NCBI GenBank assembly: GCA_034437755.1
Contig: DAOTTV010000183.1
Span: 4,566 to 68,565, forward strand
DNA: 64,000 nucleotides
Source: JAUZRW01 sp034437755
GTDB lineage: Bacteria > Chloroflexota > Anaerolineae > Aggregatilineales > Phototrophicaceae
Reading direction: 5' to 3'
Part shown: in pieces, positions 32,916 through 42,100 of the stretch
Layout of the letters: each line of letters begins with the position of its first letter
Numbering within the stretch: position 1 is the first letter of the stretch
Program-made: the position numbers and the translations under genes
Notes under the pieces: model-generated
What the model saw: the letters and a program-made list of their open reading frames with translations, nothing else
Database searches by the model: none
Told to the model about the DNA's origin: nothing

Positions 32916-34808
32916 TTAAAATGGTGGTGCAACAATGTTGGCATCAATCGCCCATTGGAACCAGTCCAGAACCAGCGTGCCAGATAGCAGAATGCCGATG
33001 CCGCCAGTCACACCACAGAGCAACGCAAACCACCATAACCATTCATGGATCGACTTCGATGTAGCCTGGAAGCCCATGCACCAGCGCCAGAACAATTGCG
33101 CGCGTTGCGTCCCACTGCCTTCAGCGACCATCTCTTCAAGCTCGCGATAACTGCCCCAGCGCGATGTTGCAACGATCGTTGCGCCATGCATCGCGAGTAG
33201 CAAGGTCGAGCCGAGTAAGAAGAAGATCGAGAGCATATGGAACGGGTTATAGTAAAAGTTGCCATATTGCACACTGACATGATTCGTCCAATCCAGCACC
33301 GCTTTGAACCCGTGACCGGGTGCTTGTGCCCAGTTGCCCATAATGACCGGACGGAACAGGTAAATAGCGAAGTATAAGAACAACGCACCACCAAAACCCC
33401 ATGACAGCTTACTACCGAGACCGCCAGCCTCTGCACGGGTCTGGATGCGGACAAGCCACGCCAAGACCGACACATGCAAGAAGAAGGTTGCGAAGATCCA
33501 GTTCGATCCTCCATGCCACGTTTCCGAGAAGCCTAAGCCGAATTCCGCCGGTGGCGGGTCAATCGACAGTACCCAGAACTCGCGCAGGAACATGACCGGG
33601 TCGTAACCGACAGCCCACAGATAGTGTTCAATGACGATGAATGACGTGACTACACCCGCCGCCAACGAAATGACACCCCAAATCCCGACATAGAGCGGGC
33701 CAATTTGACCGAGATCGAACAGACGCTCGAGGAAACCAACGTGAATCGGGTTCTGAATCGTGGTCGATTCGATGCCATTCTTGGGATATTCTTGTTCTTC
33801 CGTCGTAATCAGGCGATCACCGCCCGAGCGCGGTCTGCGCCATATCACAACGCCAACGACAATCGCGCCCATCGTCGCCGTGCCTTGCCAGATCGGAATA
33901 CGATTCCAGACATTCCAGATTTGTACCCAATCGTGTACCAGCGTCCCAGAGAGGAAGATACACAGGTTCGAGAAGAGAACCGATGCCGTCCCGACCCAGA
34001 ATGAGAGTCGATGTAAGCCGATTTCGCCAATGCTATAACCCAGCAAATTGCGGAAGAAACCATCTTCGTTCGCTTCGCGGGTATAGGGGCGATTAGCATT
34101 CATCAAAATGAGTGATCCGTGCATCGCCAGCAACAAGGTTGATGTGAACAACAAGGTGATGCCAATAGCGTGGAACGGATTGTAGAAGAAGTTAAAGTAC
34201 TGGTAACCAATGTTGGATACCCAGTCCAGATGGTGGGTAATCCCCAGCGCGAAGCCATTGCCCCACGCGCCCATCGCGATCGGGCGCAACCATTGTAAAG
34301 TAAGCCAGGAGGACACAACTGCAAAATACGCAATCGCAATTTCTTGGCTCATGCCTAATTTGCGCGCAATATCGATCTGACGCAACGCCCAACCGATAAA
34401 AGCGATGGTGGCGAAGAAAACGATCAACTGCCAGATGAAGCCCGGTTCGCCAGGCCCAACAAGGCTCAGCCCCGCGCTAATCGGCGGTGGGTCGATACGT
34501 GCCGCAAGCAGGTTGAATGTGCCTTCGACAATCCAAACCTGATAAAAGTAGAAAAATGTGCCTAGAACAATCCCAAACAGCGATAAAACGCCGAAGGTAC
34601 CCAGATAGAAACGGCCGATGAAGAAATCGAAGGGATCCGCGCCAAAGACGGCGTGTAACAATGTCCCGCCCGGTTTCTTGTAGTGCGCCTCCATTTCAAC
34701 CAGAGAAACGCTCTCACCTTCCAGCGCCCGTTCAGCTACAGGTCGTTCGCCCCTGATATGAAAATCATCCGCGATGACTGTTCCAGTAATAATGTTATTT
34801 GATGACAT
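32916..34808 (-). CDS. pufLM: Fused type-II reaction centre subunits L and M (PufLM)
   Basis: 630 residues that join an L-type (about 45-315) and an M-type (about 345-630) subunit in one frame, as known from Roseiflexus. In L: THHLDWVSNIGYQYFNFF (accessory pigment His), YNPFHAIG (special-pair His) and AMHGSLI (iron/quinone-site His). In M: YNPFHMLS, LAMHGATIV, and the long loop YRELEEMVAEGSG. In M the residue before LDWTNH, a His ligand in purple bacteria, is Val (codon at 33297-33299), consistent with a third bacteriopheophytin as in Chloroflexus. A ~30-residue basic/acidic linker joins the halves. GAAAG lies upstream of ATG 34808. Confidence 0.95.
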   Translation of the reverse strand: MSSNNIITGTVIADDFHIRGERPVAERALEGESVSLVEMEAHYKKPGGTLLHAVFGADPFDFFIGRFYLGTFGVLSLFGIVLGTFFYFYQVWIVEGTFNLLAARIDPPPISAGLSLVGPGEPGFIWQLIVFFATIAFIGWALRQIDIARKLGMSQEIAIAYFAVVSSWLTLQWLRPIAMGAWGNGFALGITHHLDWVSNIGYQYFNFFYNPFHAIGITLLFTSTLLLAMHGSLILMNANRPYTREANEDGFFRNLLGYSIGEIGLHRLSFWVGTASVLFSNLCIFLSGTLVHDWVQIWNVWNRIPIWQGTATMGAIVVGVVIWRRPRSGGDRLITTEEQEYPKNGIESTTIQNPIHVGFLERLFDLGQIGPLYVGIWGVISLAAGVVTSFIVIEHYLWAVGYDPVMFLREFWVLSIDPPPAEFGLGFSETWHGGSNWIFATFFLHVSVLAWLVRIQTRAEAGGLGSKLSWGFGGALFLYFAIYLFRPVIMGNWAQAPGHGFKAVLDWTNHVSVQYGNFYYNPFHMLSIFFLLGSTLLLAMHGATIVATSRWGSYRELEEMVAEGSGTQRAQLFWRWCMGFQATSKSIHEWLWWFALLCGVTGGIGILLSGTLVLDWFQWAIDANIVAPPF

Positions 34809-34900
34809 AGGGTCGTCTCACTTTCTTTCCATGTATGTCGAACACGGTCTACGACTTGACATTAAAAGGGCGAGGAATGTGAGAGGAAGCAACCAGCCCA

Positions 34901-34962
34901 GTGGCGGATTGCCATCCCCGTCGCATATGCCATGTGGCGGATGTCGCGTTACCATCCGCCAC
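34901..34962 (-). promoter_or_regulatory. Stem-loop between pufA and pufLM
   Basis: On the minus strand GTGGCGGAT, an 11-base loop and ATCCGCCAC form a perfect 9-bp stem (34934-34962). A second GTGGCGGAT at 34901-34909 (plus-strand text) can pair alternatively, and GCATATGC lies between. In purple bacteria, hairpins at this place stabilise the pufBA part of the mRNA against decay and set the antenna-to-reaction-centre ratio. The 208-bp gap 34809-35016 has no gene. Confidence 0.5.
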
Positions 34963-35016
34963 CGGTCATCATGCGCCACAACTGCCTCTCAAAGACAATC
35001 GAGCTTCAACGTCGGA

Positions 35017-35160
35017 TTACCCAGCGAGTGCCAGTTCAAACCAGTTGTATGCGCTGGTGCTGAGCAGGATAAAGTGGATCGTCAGTGCGACACCAAAACC
35101 CATCAAGATGTAAAGGATTAACACGGTACGGAATTGGATAGGGCGATCTTCAGGATTCAT
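35017..35160 (-). CDS. pufA: Light-harvesting antenna alpha subunit PufA
   Basis: 47 residues. A short polar N-terminus MNPEDRPIQFRTVLILYILM leads into one membrane helix with GFGVALTIHFILLSTSAYNW; the His in the helix binds bacteriochlorophyll, and the YNW Tyr/Trp region follows it. Length and pattern match LH alpha polypeptides. TTAGGAGGAAAGT gives a strong ribosome-binding site before ATG 35160. It follows pufB by 52 bp and precedes the hairpin before pufLM. Confidence 0.9.
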   Translation of the reverse strand: MNPEDRPIQFRTVLILYILMGFGVALTIHFILLSTSAYNWFELALAG

Positions 35161-35212
35161 ACTTTCCTCCTAAGGAAATGAATGTGTTTAAAAAATAGAT
35201 TTGATTGAACGA

Positions 35213-35422
35213 TTAGCCTTGTGCGACTAACCACGGTTGCCACAGCCAGACCAAGGTGTGTGCGATGATAGCGATCACGAGAAAACCGTAGGTAGCTTTC
35301 ACCACGATATCATGCATGAACCACTCTTCATTCGTGAATAGATTCTTCCACGGATCCGGAACTTGATCATTTTCGTATTCGGCGGTTTCACCGGTGACGA
35401 CGACTGTTGTTTCTTCGGCCAT
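35213..35422 (-). CDS. pufB: Light-harvesting antenna beta subunit PufB
   Basis: 69 residues. A polar, acidic N-terminus (~38 residues) is longer than in most purple bacterial beta chains. The helix region EWFMHDIVVKATYGFLVIAI followed by IAHTLVWLWQPWL has the beta-family pattern with the chlorophyll His in AHxLxWxWxPW. TTAGGAGGCAC precedes ATG 35422. It is the first gene of the puf set and lies downstream of the ACIII operon on the same strand. Confidence 0.9.
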   Translation of the reverse strand: MAEETTVVVTGETAEYENDQVPDPWKNLFTNEEWFMHDIVVKATYGFLVIAIIAHTLVWLWQPWLVAQG

Positions 35423-35510
35423 TATGTGCCTCCTAAAATAAGATGATTTGTCAGTTTAGGGTAGTTACCCTGCGATGTGCCCGTCCGTCGTTTTGATGCC
35501 CGCGGCATCA
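35423..35510. other. Spacer between the ACIII-linked genes and pufB
   Basis: No further gene is seen. GTTTAGGGTAGTTACCCTGC (about 35455-35473) contains GGGTA/TACCC, a weak stem that could separate act and puf transcripts. A puf promoter would be expected in 35423-35606, but no clear -35/-10 pair is visible on the minus strand. Confidence 0.35.
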
Positions 35511-35606
35511 GTTCCCCCGTCGGCGCGTACACAACGCTCGCCATAAGAGCCCTAGCAGTGCGAACACTGCGAGTAGCTCATTGGTTACAAAAGTTAAGGT
35601 TCTGCG
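35511..35606 (-). other. In-frame hydrophobic tail after the stop of the 86-residue gene
   Basis: Directly after the TAA of the gene at 35607, the same frame stays open for 32 codons and reads TFVTNELLAVFALLGLLWRA followed by LCTRRRGN: a hydrophobic helix with a basic end. There is no ATG. A GTG at about 35565-35567 (minus strand) could start a 19-residue peptide, but no ribosome-binding site is obvious. It may be a former membrane anchor of the upstream protein, cut off by a stop mutation, or chance. Confidence 0.3.
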
Positions 35607-35867
35607 TTATGCTCCACGGATCGCGTCGAAAATTGTCTCGACGCTGTTGTTGAAGCCACTTTCCGATAGACGGCTGATGAATTGCAAGGTCTTGTCAGCC
35701 GCGCCGGCGAATTCCAACGAGATGTTGTCGAAGGTGCAGTTCTCGAAGGCGGGTATTGCCCCCGCCCCGTACACCAGCGTCACATTCGTGAACGTGCATC
35801 CGTTGAAGTGCTTGTTATCAACGGCGATCTGCTCATTGGCGAACGTTACATTAGTGATGCGTTCCAT
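35607..35867 (-). CDS. Small protein paralogous to the N-terminal domain of its upstream neighbour
   Basis: 86 residues. NEQIAVDNKHFNGCTFTNVT followed by LVYGAGAIPAFENCTFDNIS is a short beta-repeat pattern (xCTFxNxxLV) also seen in the first ~80 residues of the upstream gene, with the same following helix (TLQFISRLSESG against TGYLGVLYRSGL). The family is a small bacterial domain without known function. The start overlaps the stop of the upstream gene (TGATG), so translation is coupled. It lies last in the act gene series, before pufB. The role is unknown. Confidence 0.65.
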   Translation of the reverse strand: MERITNVTFANEQIAVDNKHFNGCTFTNVTLVYGAGAIPAFENCTFDNISLEFAGAADKTLQFISRLSESGFNNSVETIFDAIRGA

Positions 35868-36649
35868 CAGTCCGACTCTCCTTCTGCCGCGTCGCTGGCA
35901 TCCATGTCCGGTTCGCCATCTTGGCTATCCCCGTCATCAGCCATCGACTCAGCATCATCGGCATCGTCTGCCATACTGCCCATCGATCCCATCTCGGCAT
36001 CGTCCGGGCTATCGGCATCATCGCTCGCCTCGCCACCATATTGGGCGATCACACGATCGAACGCTTCTTCGACCGGAATGGTCGAGGTGCCGTCTTCGCT
36101 CGTGCCAAAGGTGTTAATCTGCTCCAACTGCGCCTCACTGATGAGGTCGTAGCTCTCTGCCAATGATTCGGGCAGAACCGGGATCAGGTCGAAGGACACC
36201 TCCGTCTGGAGGAAATTGCCGTCTTCGAGCGTGTTCAAGGGGCCGATGATGCGCCCATACGCCCAAATCCCGAGAAACCACACGGTCGCCACAATGAAGG
36301 GAACCGCGAGTAAGCCGAGCCGTGCATAGTTGCTACCCGTGTTCACCGCCGGTGGCGGGTCGGGCTTATCGGGGAGCAGGGGTACCCCTGCCTCGATCTT
36401 ATCCAGCACATCTTCGACTTCATCCGGTAAGCCACTGCGATACAACACACCCAAATAGCCGGTGGTTGCCGCCGCCTGTCCCTTCAACTGCACTTTGATA
36501 TTACGGAACGTGCATTTGTTGAAGCTCGGCGCATCTCCGCCTTGGAAGACGAGTGTCGCGTTATCGAACGTGCAGGCGGTGTAGGTATTGCCGTCCAGCA
36601 CGACTTCTTGATTCTTAAAGGTTTGCTTTTCAATCATCGCCATGACCAT
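35867..36649 (-). CDS. Membrane protein of the ACIII operon with xCTFxN domain and acidic tail
   Basis: 260 residues. An N-terminal small domain (about 5-80: VVLDGNTYTACTFDNATLVF, FNKCTFRNIKVQL) is followed by a Pro-rich linker, one membrane helix (LGLLAVPFIVATVWFLGIWA, about 113-133), an extracytoplasmic segment (GPLNTLEDGNFLQTEVSFDL), and a very acidic Asp/Ser/Met tail (about 200-260). TAATG overlap with actE and a second ATG eight bases after GGGGAG show tight coupling. It takes the place where other clusters have small ACIII genes, but it is not recognisably ActG. Possible roles are an accessory ACIII subunit or a link to the reaction centre; both are inference. Confidence 0.65.
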   Translation of the reverse strand: MVMAMIEKQTFKNQEVVLDGNTYTACTFDNATLVFQGGDAPSFNKCTFRNIKVQLKGQAAATTGYLGVLYRSGLPDEVEDVLDKIEAGVPLLPDKPDPPPAVNTGSNYARLGLLAVPFIVATVWFLGIWAYGRIIGPLNTLEDGNFLQTEVSFDLIPVLPESLAESYDLISEAQLEQINTFGTSEDGTSTIPVEEAFDRVIAQYGGEASDDADSPDDAEMGSMGSMADDADDAESMADDGDSQDGEPDMDASDAAEGESD

Positions 36650-37239
36650 TACTCCCCATCACTTGATTGTTCTGGCTGGTCAGCGAAGGACGCATCCTGG
36701 CTCTCTTGCAAGGCGCGGATGTAAGCGATCACAGCCCAGCGTGTTTCAGGTTCTAAGCGTGAGCCATAGCTGTACATCGTGCCATACCCGTTCGTAATCA
36801 CGTCGAATAAATACCCTTCGGGTACGTCGCGCAAGCGATCAATATGATACGATGCGACACGACCGAAGCCTTCTGCCCAGATGATCCCTTCGCCGCCACC
36901 ATCGTAACCGTGGCATGGCGAGCAGAAACTATCAAAGTGACGTTGACCTTCGCGCAAGACTTCGTCGGTGATCGGCATCGGGAAGCCCTCAGCGTATTCA
37001 CCGTTGACGGTGCCGTAGTACATATGCGTATCATCCACATAGAGGAAGCCAACTGGCACCGCATTTGGATCAAGTTCGCGTGCCGCCGTGTCGAATAGTG
37101 GGCTTGGGTCATACGGCTGGTTGAGCTTCGGCTGGTTACGGAGATTGCCGCAACCGCTGATGATCAACACAGCGAGTAATAGACTAGCCACCAAACGGAT
37201 TTGCTTAGCCCGCGGAACGGATTTCATTAGATTTAACAT
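36649..37239 (-). CDS. actE: Alternative Complex III monoheme cytochrome c subunit ActE
   Basis: 196 residues. A signal peptide with lipobox (LLLAVLIISGCGNLRNQP, Cys about residue 31) is followed by a cytochrome c domain with one CxxCH (SFCSPCHGYDGGGEG) and a later Met ligand region (NGYGTMYSYGSRLEPETRWA). It matches ActE, the mobile monoheme subunit that passes electrons out of ACIII. It overlaps actD by 7 bp and the downstream membrane-protein gene by one base. Confidence 0.9.
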   Translation of the reverse strand: MLNLMKSVPRAKQIRLVASLLLAVLIISGCGNLRNQPKLNQPYDPSPLFDTAARELDPNAVPVGFLYVDDTHMYYGTVNGEYAEGFPMPITDEVLREGQRHFDSFCSPCHGYDGGGEGIIWAEGFGRVASYHIDRLRDVPEGYLFDVITNGYGTMYSYGSRLEPETRWAVIAYIRALQESQDASFADQPEQSSDGE

Positions 37240-37766
37240 GTCACCTCGCTCACTTTTATCGGTTCAAGACCTTTGAGGAACTGACGGGTTTCACGCATCG
37301 AGAATTTGGCATCGGTCACCTGTATGCACAGGAAGAAACGATTACGAGAGATGCCATCGCCGTCGCGCGTGTTAAAAATCGGGTGGTAAGGTGCTGGCAA
37401 GCCGGTCGTCACAAACATGAAGCCTGCGGCGACGAGACCTGCGCTTAAGATTGCTCCTTCGAACATGATAATCGTGAATGCCGGCCAACTATTGAGCGGG
37501 CGACCCCCGACGTTGAGAACGTAGTGGATGGCGTTTGTCCAATATTGCAGACCAAAAGCCGCCACCGCACCAATAATCAATGCCGCGAGGATCAACCAAC
37601 CTAAAAGCGGTGACCCATTCCCTAGCACATCGTTCATACCGTGAACTTCGAACGGTGAGTACGCTTCCACATCGTTATAACCATCTGCTTTGGCTTTTTT
37701 CGCCGCTTCCAGCAGGGCTTCAGGTGTATCAAATTCCGCACTCAAACCATATAAGCAGTTACTCAT
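37233..37766 (-). CDS. actD: Alternative Complex III subunit ActD (DUF3341)
   Basis: 177 residues. The start CLYGLSAEFDTPEALLEAAK and KADGYNDVEAYSPFEVHGM are the usual DUF3341/ActD opening. Two membrane helices follow (LLGWLILAALIIGAVAAFGL and ILSAGLVAAGFMFVTTGL), with HPIFNTRDGDGISRNRFFLC near the end. It overlaps actC by 4 bp (ATGA) and actE by 7 bp, indicating strict stoichiometric translation. Confidence 0.9.
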   Translation of the reverse strand: MSNCLYGLSAEFDTPEALLEAAKKAKADGYNDVEAYSPFEVHGMNDVLGNGSPLLGWLILAALIIGAVAAFGLQYWTNAIHYVLNVGGRPLNSWPAFTIIMFEGAILSAGLVAAGFMFVTTGLPAPYHPIFNTRDGDGISRNRFFLCIQVTDAKFSMRETRQFLKGLEPIKVSEVTC

Positions 37767-39103
37767 GAATGTCCCTCCTCGTAGTGTATCTGTTGCATTT
37801 CAAACATCGGCAACACTGGGAAGAAACGGATAAACAGGAAGAACGGTGCTAGGAATAAGCCGAAGGGCGAGATGATCGTCAGCCAGTCGGTAATCGTCGG
37901 GACGTAGAATTCCCACATCGCGACTGAGTTCCCGTAAGACAAACTCACCGGAATGATGACAAAACGCTCAAGCCACATACCAATCAGCACACCGATACAA
38001 ATGACCACTAACCACGTCGTATTACGCCGGATGCTCTTAAACCATAGCAACTGGATGAAGATGACATTGAAAAAGATCATGCCAACATACACCGGTGCAT
38101 ACGGGCCTACCGCACGATTGACAGCAACGAGAACTTCTGCCGTGTGGCCGCCATACCATGCGCCGAACACTTCCATCAAGTACCCATAACCGACGAGGCT
38201 ACCCGTAATGAGGACGAACTTCGCCGCATTATCGATATGCTCCATCGTTATTAAGTGCTGTAGCTTAAACTGCACCCGCAATCCGACTGCCGCAATAATC
38301 ACCATCGCAAAGCCGGCGAACACCGCCCCAGCCACAAAATACGGCGGGAAGATAGTGTGATGCCAACCACCGACGTTACTAATCGCAAAGTCGAGACCAA
38401 CGATACTGTGAACCGAGATCACGAGCGGGGTTGCCAGCGCGGCTAAAATGTAGCTGACGCTATGCAGACGTTCCCAATGGCTCGATTCCCCGCGCCAACC
38501 CATGGCTAACGCGCCATAGATGAACTTGACCGGGCGGCTCTTCGCCTGATCGCGCACAGCGGCGAGATCGGGGATGAGATCAATGTACCAGAAGAGGACC
38601 GAGATCAACCCGTAGGTCGAAATTGCGACCAAATCCCAGACTAACGCGCTCGTCCACTGCGGGTTTAAGCCCATCGTGTTCGGGTACGGGATCAACCAGT
38701 ACACAAACCAGGGACGACCCGTATGGAAAATCGGGAACAAGCCCGCGGTTGCCAGCGCGAAGAGCGTCATTGCCTCGGCAAAGCGGCTGAAGGCGCTGCG
38801 CCAGTGTTGGCGCATCAGCAACAGCACGGCTGAGATGAACGTCCCCGCGTGACCGATACCAATCCAGAAAATCAGATTGATGATGCCTGTCCCCCATACG
38901 ACCGGGTTATTGATGTCCCATAAACCGACACCAATCACACTGATCGCCCCGAGGGTCATCATGAACACAGCGAGTAACGCGCTCGAAATGAGGAAACCGA
39001 TCCACCACCATGCAGGCGTATTGCCGAAGATGGGGGCATTCACAGCATCCGTCACACTGCCGATCTTAAACTTAGGTGTTGCACTTTGACTTTGTGTCGC
39101 CAT
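37763..39103 (-). CDS. actC: Alternative Complex III quinol-binding subunit ActC (NrfD family)
   Basis: 446 residues with about ten hydrophobic helices of the NrfD/PsrC fold. WGTGIINLIFWIGIGHAGTF, TGRPWFVYWLIPYPN and SIVGLDFAISNVGGWHHTIF with PPYFVAGAVFAGFAM are typical of the ACIII/MQO quinol-site subunit. It oxidises menaquinol at the membrane face and hands electrons to the iron-sulfur clusters of ActB. It begins 8 bp after actB. Confidence 0.92.
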   Translation of the reverse strand: MATQSQSATPKFKIGSVTDAVNAPIFGNTPAWWWIGFLISSALLAVFMMTLGAISVIGVGLWDINNPVVWGTGIINLIFWIGIGHAGTFISAVLLLMRQHWRSAFSRFAEAMTLFALATAGLFPIFHTGRPWFVYWLIPYPNTMGLNPQWTSALVWDLVAISTYGLISVLFWYIDLIPDLAAVRDQAKSRPVKFIYGALAMGWRGESSHWERLHSVSYILAALATPLVISVHSIVGLDFAISNVGGWHHTIFPPYFVAGAVFAGFAMVIIAAVGLRVQFKLQHLITMEHIDNAAKFVLITGSLVGYGYLMEVFGAWYGGHTAEVLVAVNRAVGPYAPVYVGMIFFNVIFIQLLWFKSIRRNTTWLVVICIGVLIGMWLERFVIIPVSLSYGNSVAMWEFYVPTITDWLTIISPFGLFLAPFFLFIRFFPVLPMFEMQQIHYEEGHS

Positions 39104-39111
39104 GATTGCCT

Positions 39112-42100
39112 CTATTCCTCCTCACTCTGAGTCGAGTCATCGTCTTCACTCGTCTCGACGGGCGCGAGGGCTGCATTCGGGTTATAGAGCTTCGCCAGAT
39201 ACGTCGTGCGCGGGCGCGTGTTCAGCTCTGCGTCCAGCCACAGGTAGTTGGTTGGCTGGGCTTTATCACGCACGACCCGTGCGTTCGGATCGTTGAGATT
39301 ACCGAATGTGATCGCCTGTGTCGGGCAAGCCGTCCCGCATGCCGGGCGGACTTCGCCGTCGCGGATCGGTCGGTCTTCAACCGACGCATTCACCCGTCCT
39401 TGGTTAATCCGTTGCCAGCAGTAAGTGCATTTTTCCATCACACCACGCACGCGCACCGAGACATCCGGGTTGCGTTGTTCTTGCAGGATGAGCGTATCAT
39501 CCGTGTAATCGTGGAAGTTGAAGCGACGTACACCGTACGGGCAGTTGGCTGAGCAGTAACGTGTCCCGACGCAACGGTTATAAATCATCTGGTTCAAGCC
39601 CTCGTGATCGTGAACAGTGGCTTGCACAGGGCAAACTTGCTCGCACGGGGCGTTTTCGCAGTGCATGCACGGCACCGGTTGGAAGTTGCGACGATCTTCG
39701 TCATGCTCATCAACGAAACTATCGACCCGGATCCAGTGCATATCACGTTCTTGTAACACTTGTTCTTTACCCACGGTTGGGATGTTATTTTCGGACTGGC
39801 AGGCGACCATGCAGGCGTTACAACCAATGCAAGTCGTCAGATCGATCGACATGCCCCACTGGTTGCCTTCTTCCAAAACTTCTTGTTGCCAGATCGTCTC
39901 ATCGAGGAAGCTCCCGCCATCTTTTTCTTTATAACTGCCAGTGACGGCAAACTCATGATTTTCGATAAATTCTTCCAGCGTGCCCGATCGTACAGCCTTC
40001 GTACCCACTAGTTCCATATTCTTCTGGGTACGGGCGAGTTTGTAAGTGCGGCGCGTCCGCTCCACCGATGCCACTGTGAACCAACCGACGGTCGTCGGTC
40101 GTAGCGCATAAGCGTTGAAGTTTTCGCCCGCGTCTAAATCAGCACTGATACCGTGTCCATAGCCAAGCCCCACACTGACACAATCATCGGGATGACCATG
40201 CACGACGTAGACCGGGATTTCCATGATGTTATTGCCAACAGTGATGCTGATGATCTGCTCGTTATCGAGGCGCAAAGCATCGGCAGTATTGGCGCTGATC
40301 ATTGCGAAGTTGTCCCACGTGATCTTCGTCAGCGGGTGCGGAATCTCGTGTAGCCACGAGTTATAGCTGAAGCGCCCGTCGTAGATGCGCGGATCAAGGC
40401 GGAAAATCACCTCAAAGTCGTTGCTCGCGCCGATGAGCGCGTCGGCGACATCGCTGGCAAAACTGCCACTGAGTGACGGTTGCACCGGGTCGGGTGCGCT
40501 ATCAGCGATCACGCCGTTGTGTAACGAGCGTCGCCAGAAGGCATCGAAGCTCTCGTCACCGCTATAGTCTTCGCGCCATGAGTCGAGCAGGATTTCGTAA
40601 CCGGAGCGGTCATCTTGCATCAAACGTGCAATCAGTTCCAGTTCTGACATCGAGCCATCGTACAGCGCGCCGATTGGCGGTTGGATGATGCTAGCCGTGC
40701 CATCATGAGCGCGAACATCGCCCCATGCTTCGATATAAGTTGAATAGGGTAAGTACCATCTTGCGTTCTCAGCTGTTTCATCGTCATACATCCCGATGCG
40801 AACGGAGAACGGCACGCGCCCGACTGCCGCCGACAGCGGAATATCTGGTGCGGTGAAGGCCGGGTTACCACCAATGATGAACGCGGCATCCACACGACCG
40901 GACGAAATATCGCCGACAAAGTCGCTCAGTTGCGTCACGCTGTCATGGGTGTTCGTCAGCACTGGCGGGATGTAGGTTACCGTCTCGCCAGCACTGCCTA
41001 ATACCGCGTTGATGGCATGTGCGAGTGCGTGGACTGCCGGCGGTTGTTCATCACCGACGATAACCACACTGCTATGGGCTTGTAGATCACTGACCATTGC
41101 GTCGAAAATCGCTTGATCCCAATCGCCTTCGACAGCCTCGCCACCTTCAGCGCCGACCGCATTCGCGAGTGCTAGCGCGAAGTTTTCGATTTCGCTCGCC
41201 TTCATGGCGATGTGATGGTCAGCCACGGTCGATGTGTTGTTCGGCGTGCTGTTGACCGCGTAGAGGCGGTTCATCGTAGCCTCGTTTTCTACACGGATGC
41301 GACGCTTCGCGGCAAAGTCATGTGCGTAGCGCACGTTGCCGGGCATCGTCATCAGGAAGTCCGAGTCCAGCGAGACGATCACATCTGCTTGGTCGATCTG
41401 GTACACCGGCTCGACGATTTCGCCGAATGCCAGTTGAGCGCCAGCATAGACGTTTTCCCGCCCGACCGTATCATATTGATACCATCTGGCATTGGGGTAC
41501 ATCTCGAGCAAAGCATTAATTTGTTTCGCTAATGTCGGCGAACTACTCTTCTCAGATAAAATCCGCAGACCAGAGCCATCGCCTAAATTCGCGACAGCCT
41601 CGTCAAATTCTTGTAAAAATTCAGCAAAGGAACTGCTTTGCCCGTCGCGCCGTACTTCGTTCACGCGATTGGGGTTGTACAACTCTAGTACGGAAGCCAA
41701 TACCGCCATGTTTGCGCCACCCAGCGATGCTGGATGATTCGAATTGCCCTCGACGCGATGCGGACGCCCCTCATGAGTCTCGATCACAACACCGGTGCCA
41801 TAACCACTCAGGGGCATGGTCGATGCAAAGTAGATCGGTTGACCGGGGACGATTTCTTCCGGCATCCGCACGTAGGGTAAAATTTCTTCTTGCTCCGAGC
41901 GATCCGGCGCACAACCAGAGAGGCTTAAGCCACCAACCACAAGTGACGCGCCCATCAGTTTGATAAAATCACGACGATTCATGCCACTTTCGTGCAGGAT
42001 TTTGGTCTCACGCGGGAATTTGGCGCGCATGACTTGTTCAAAATCCTCATCATCGATGAAGTCCTCTAGGCTTTGCCACTGCTTATGATCCCACTTAGTT

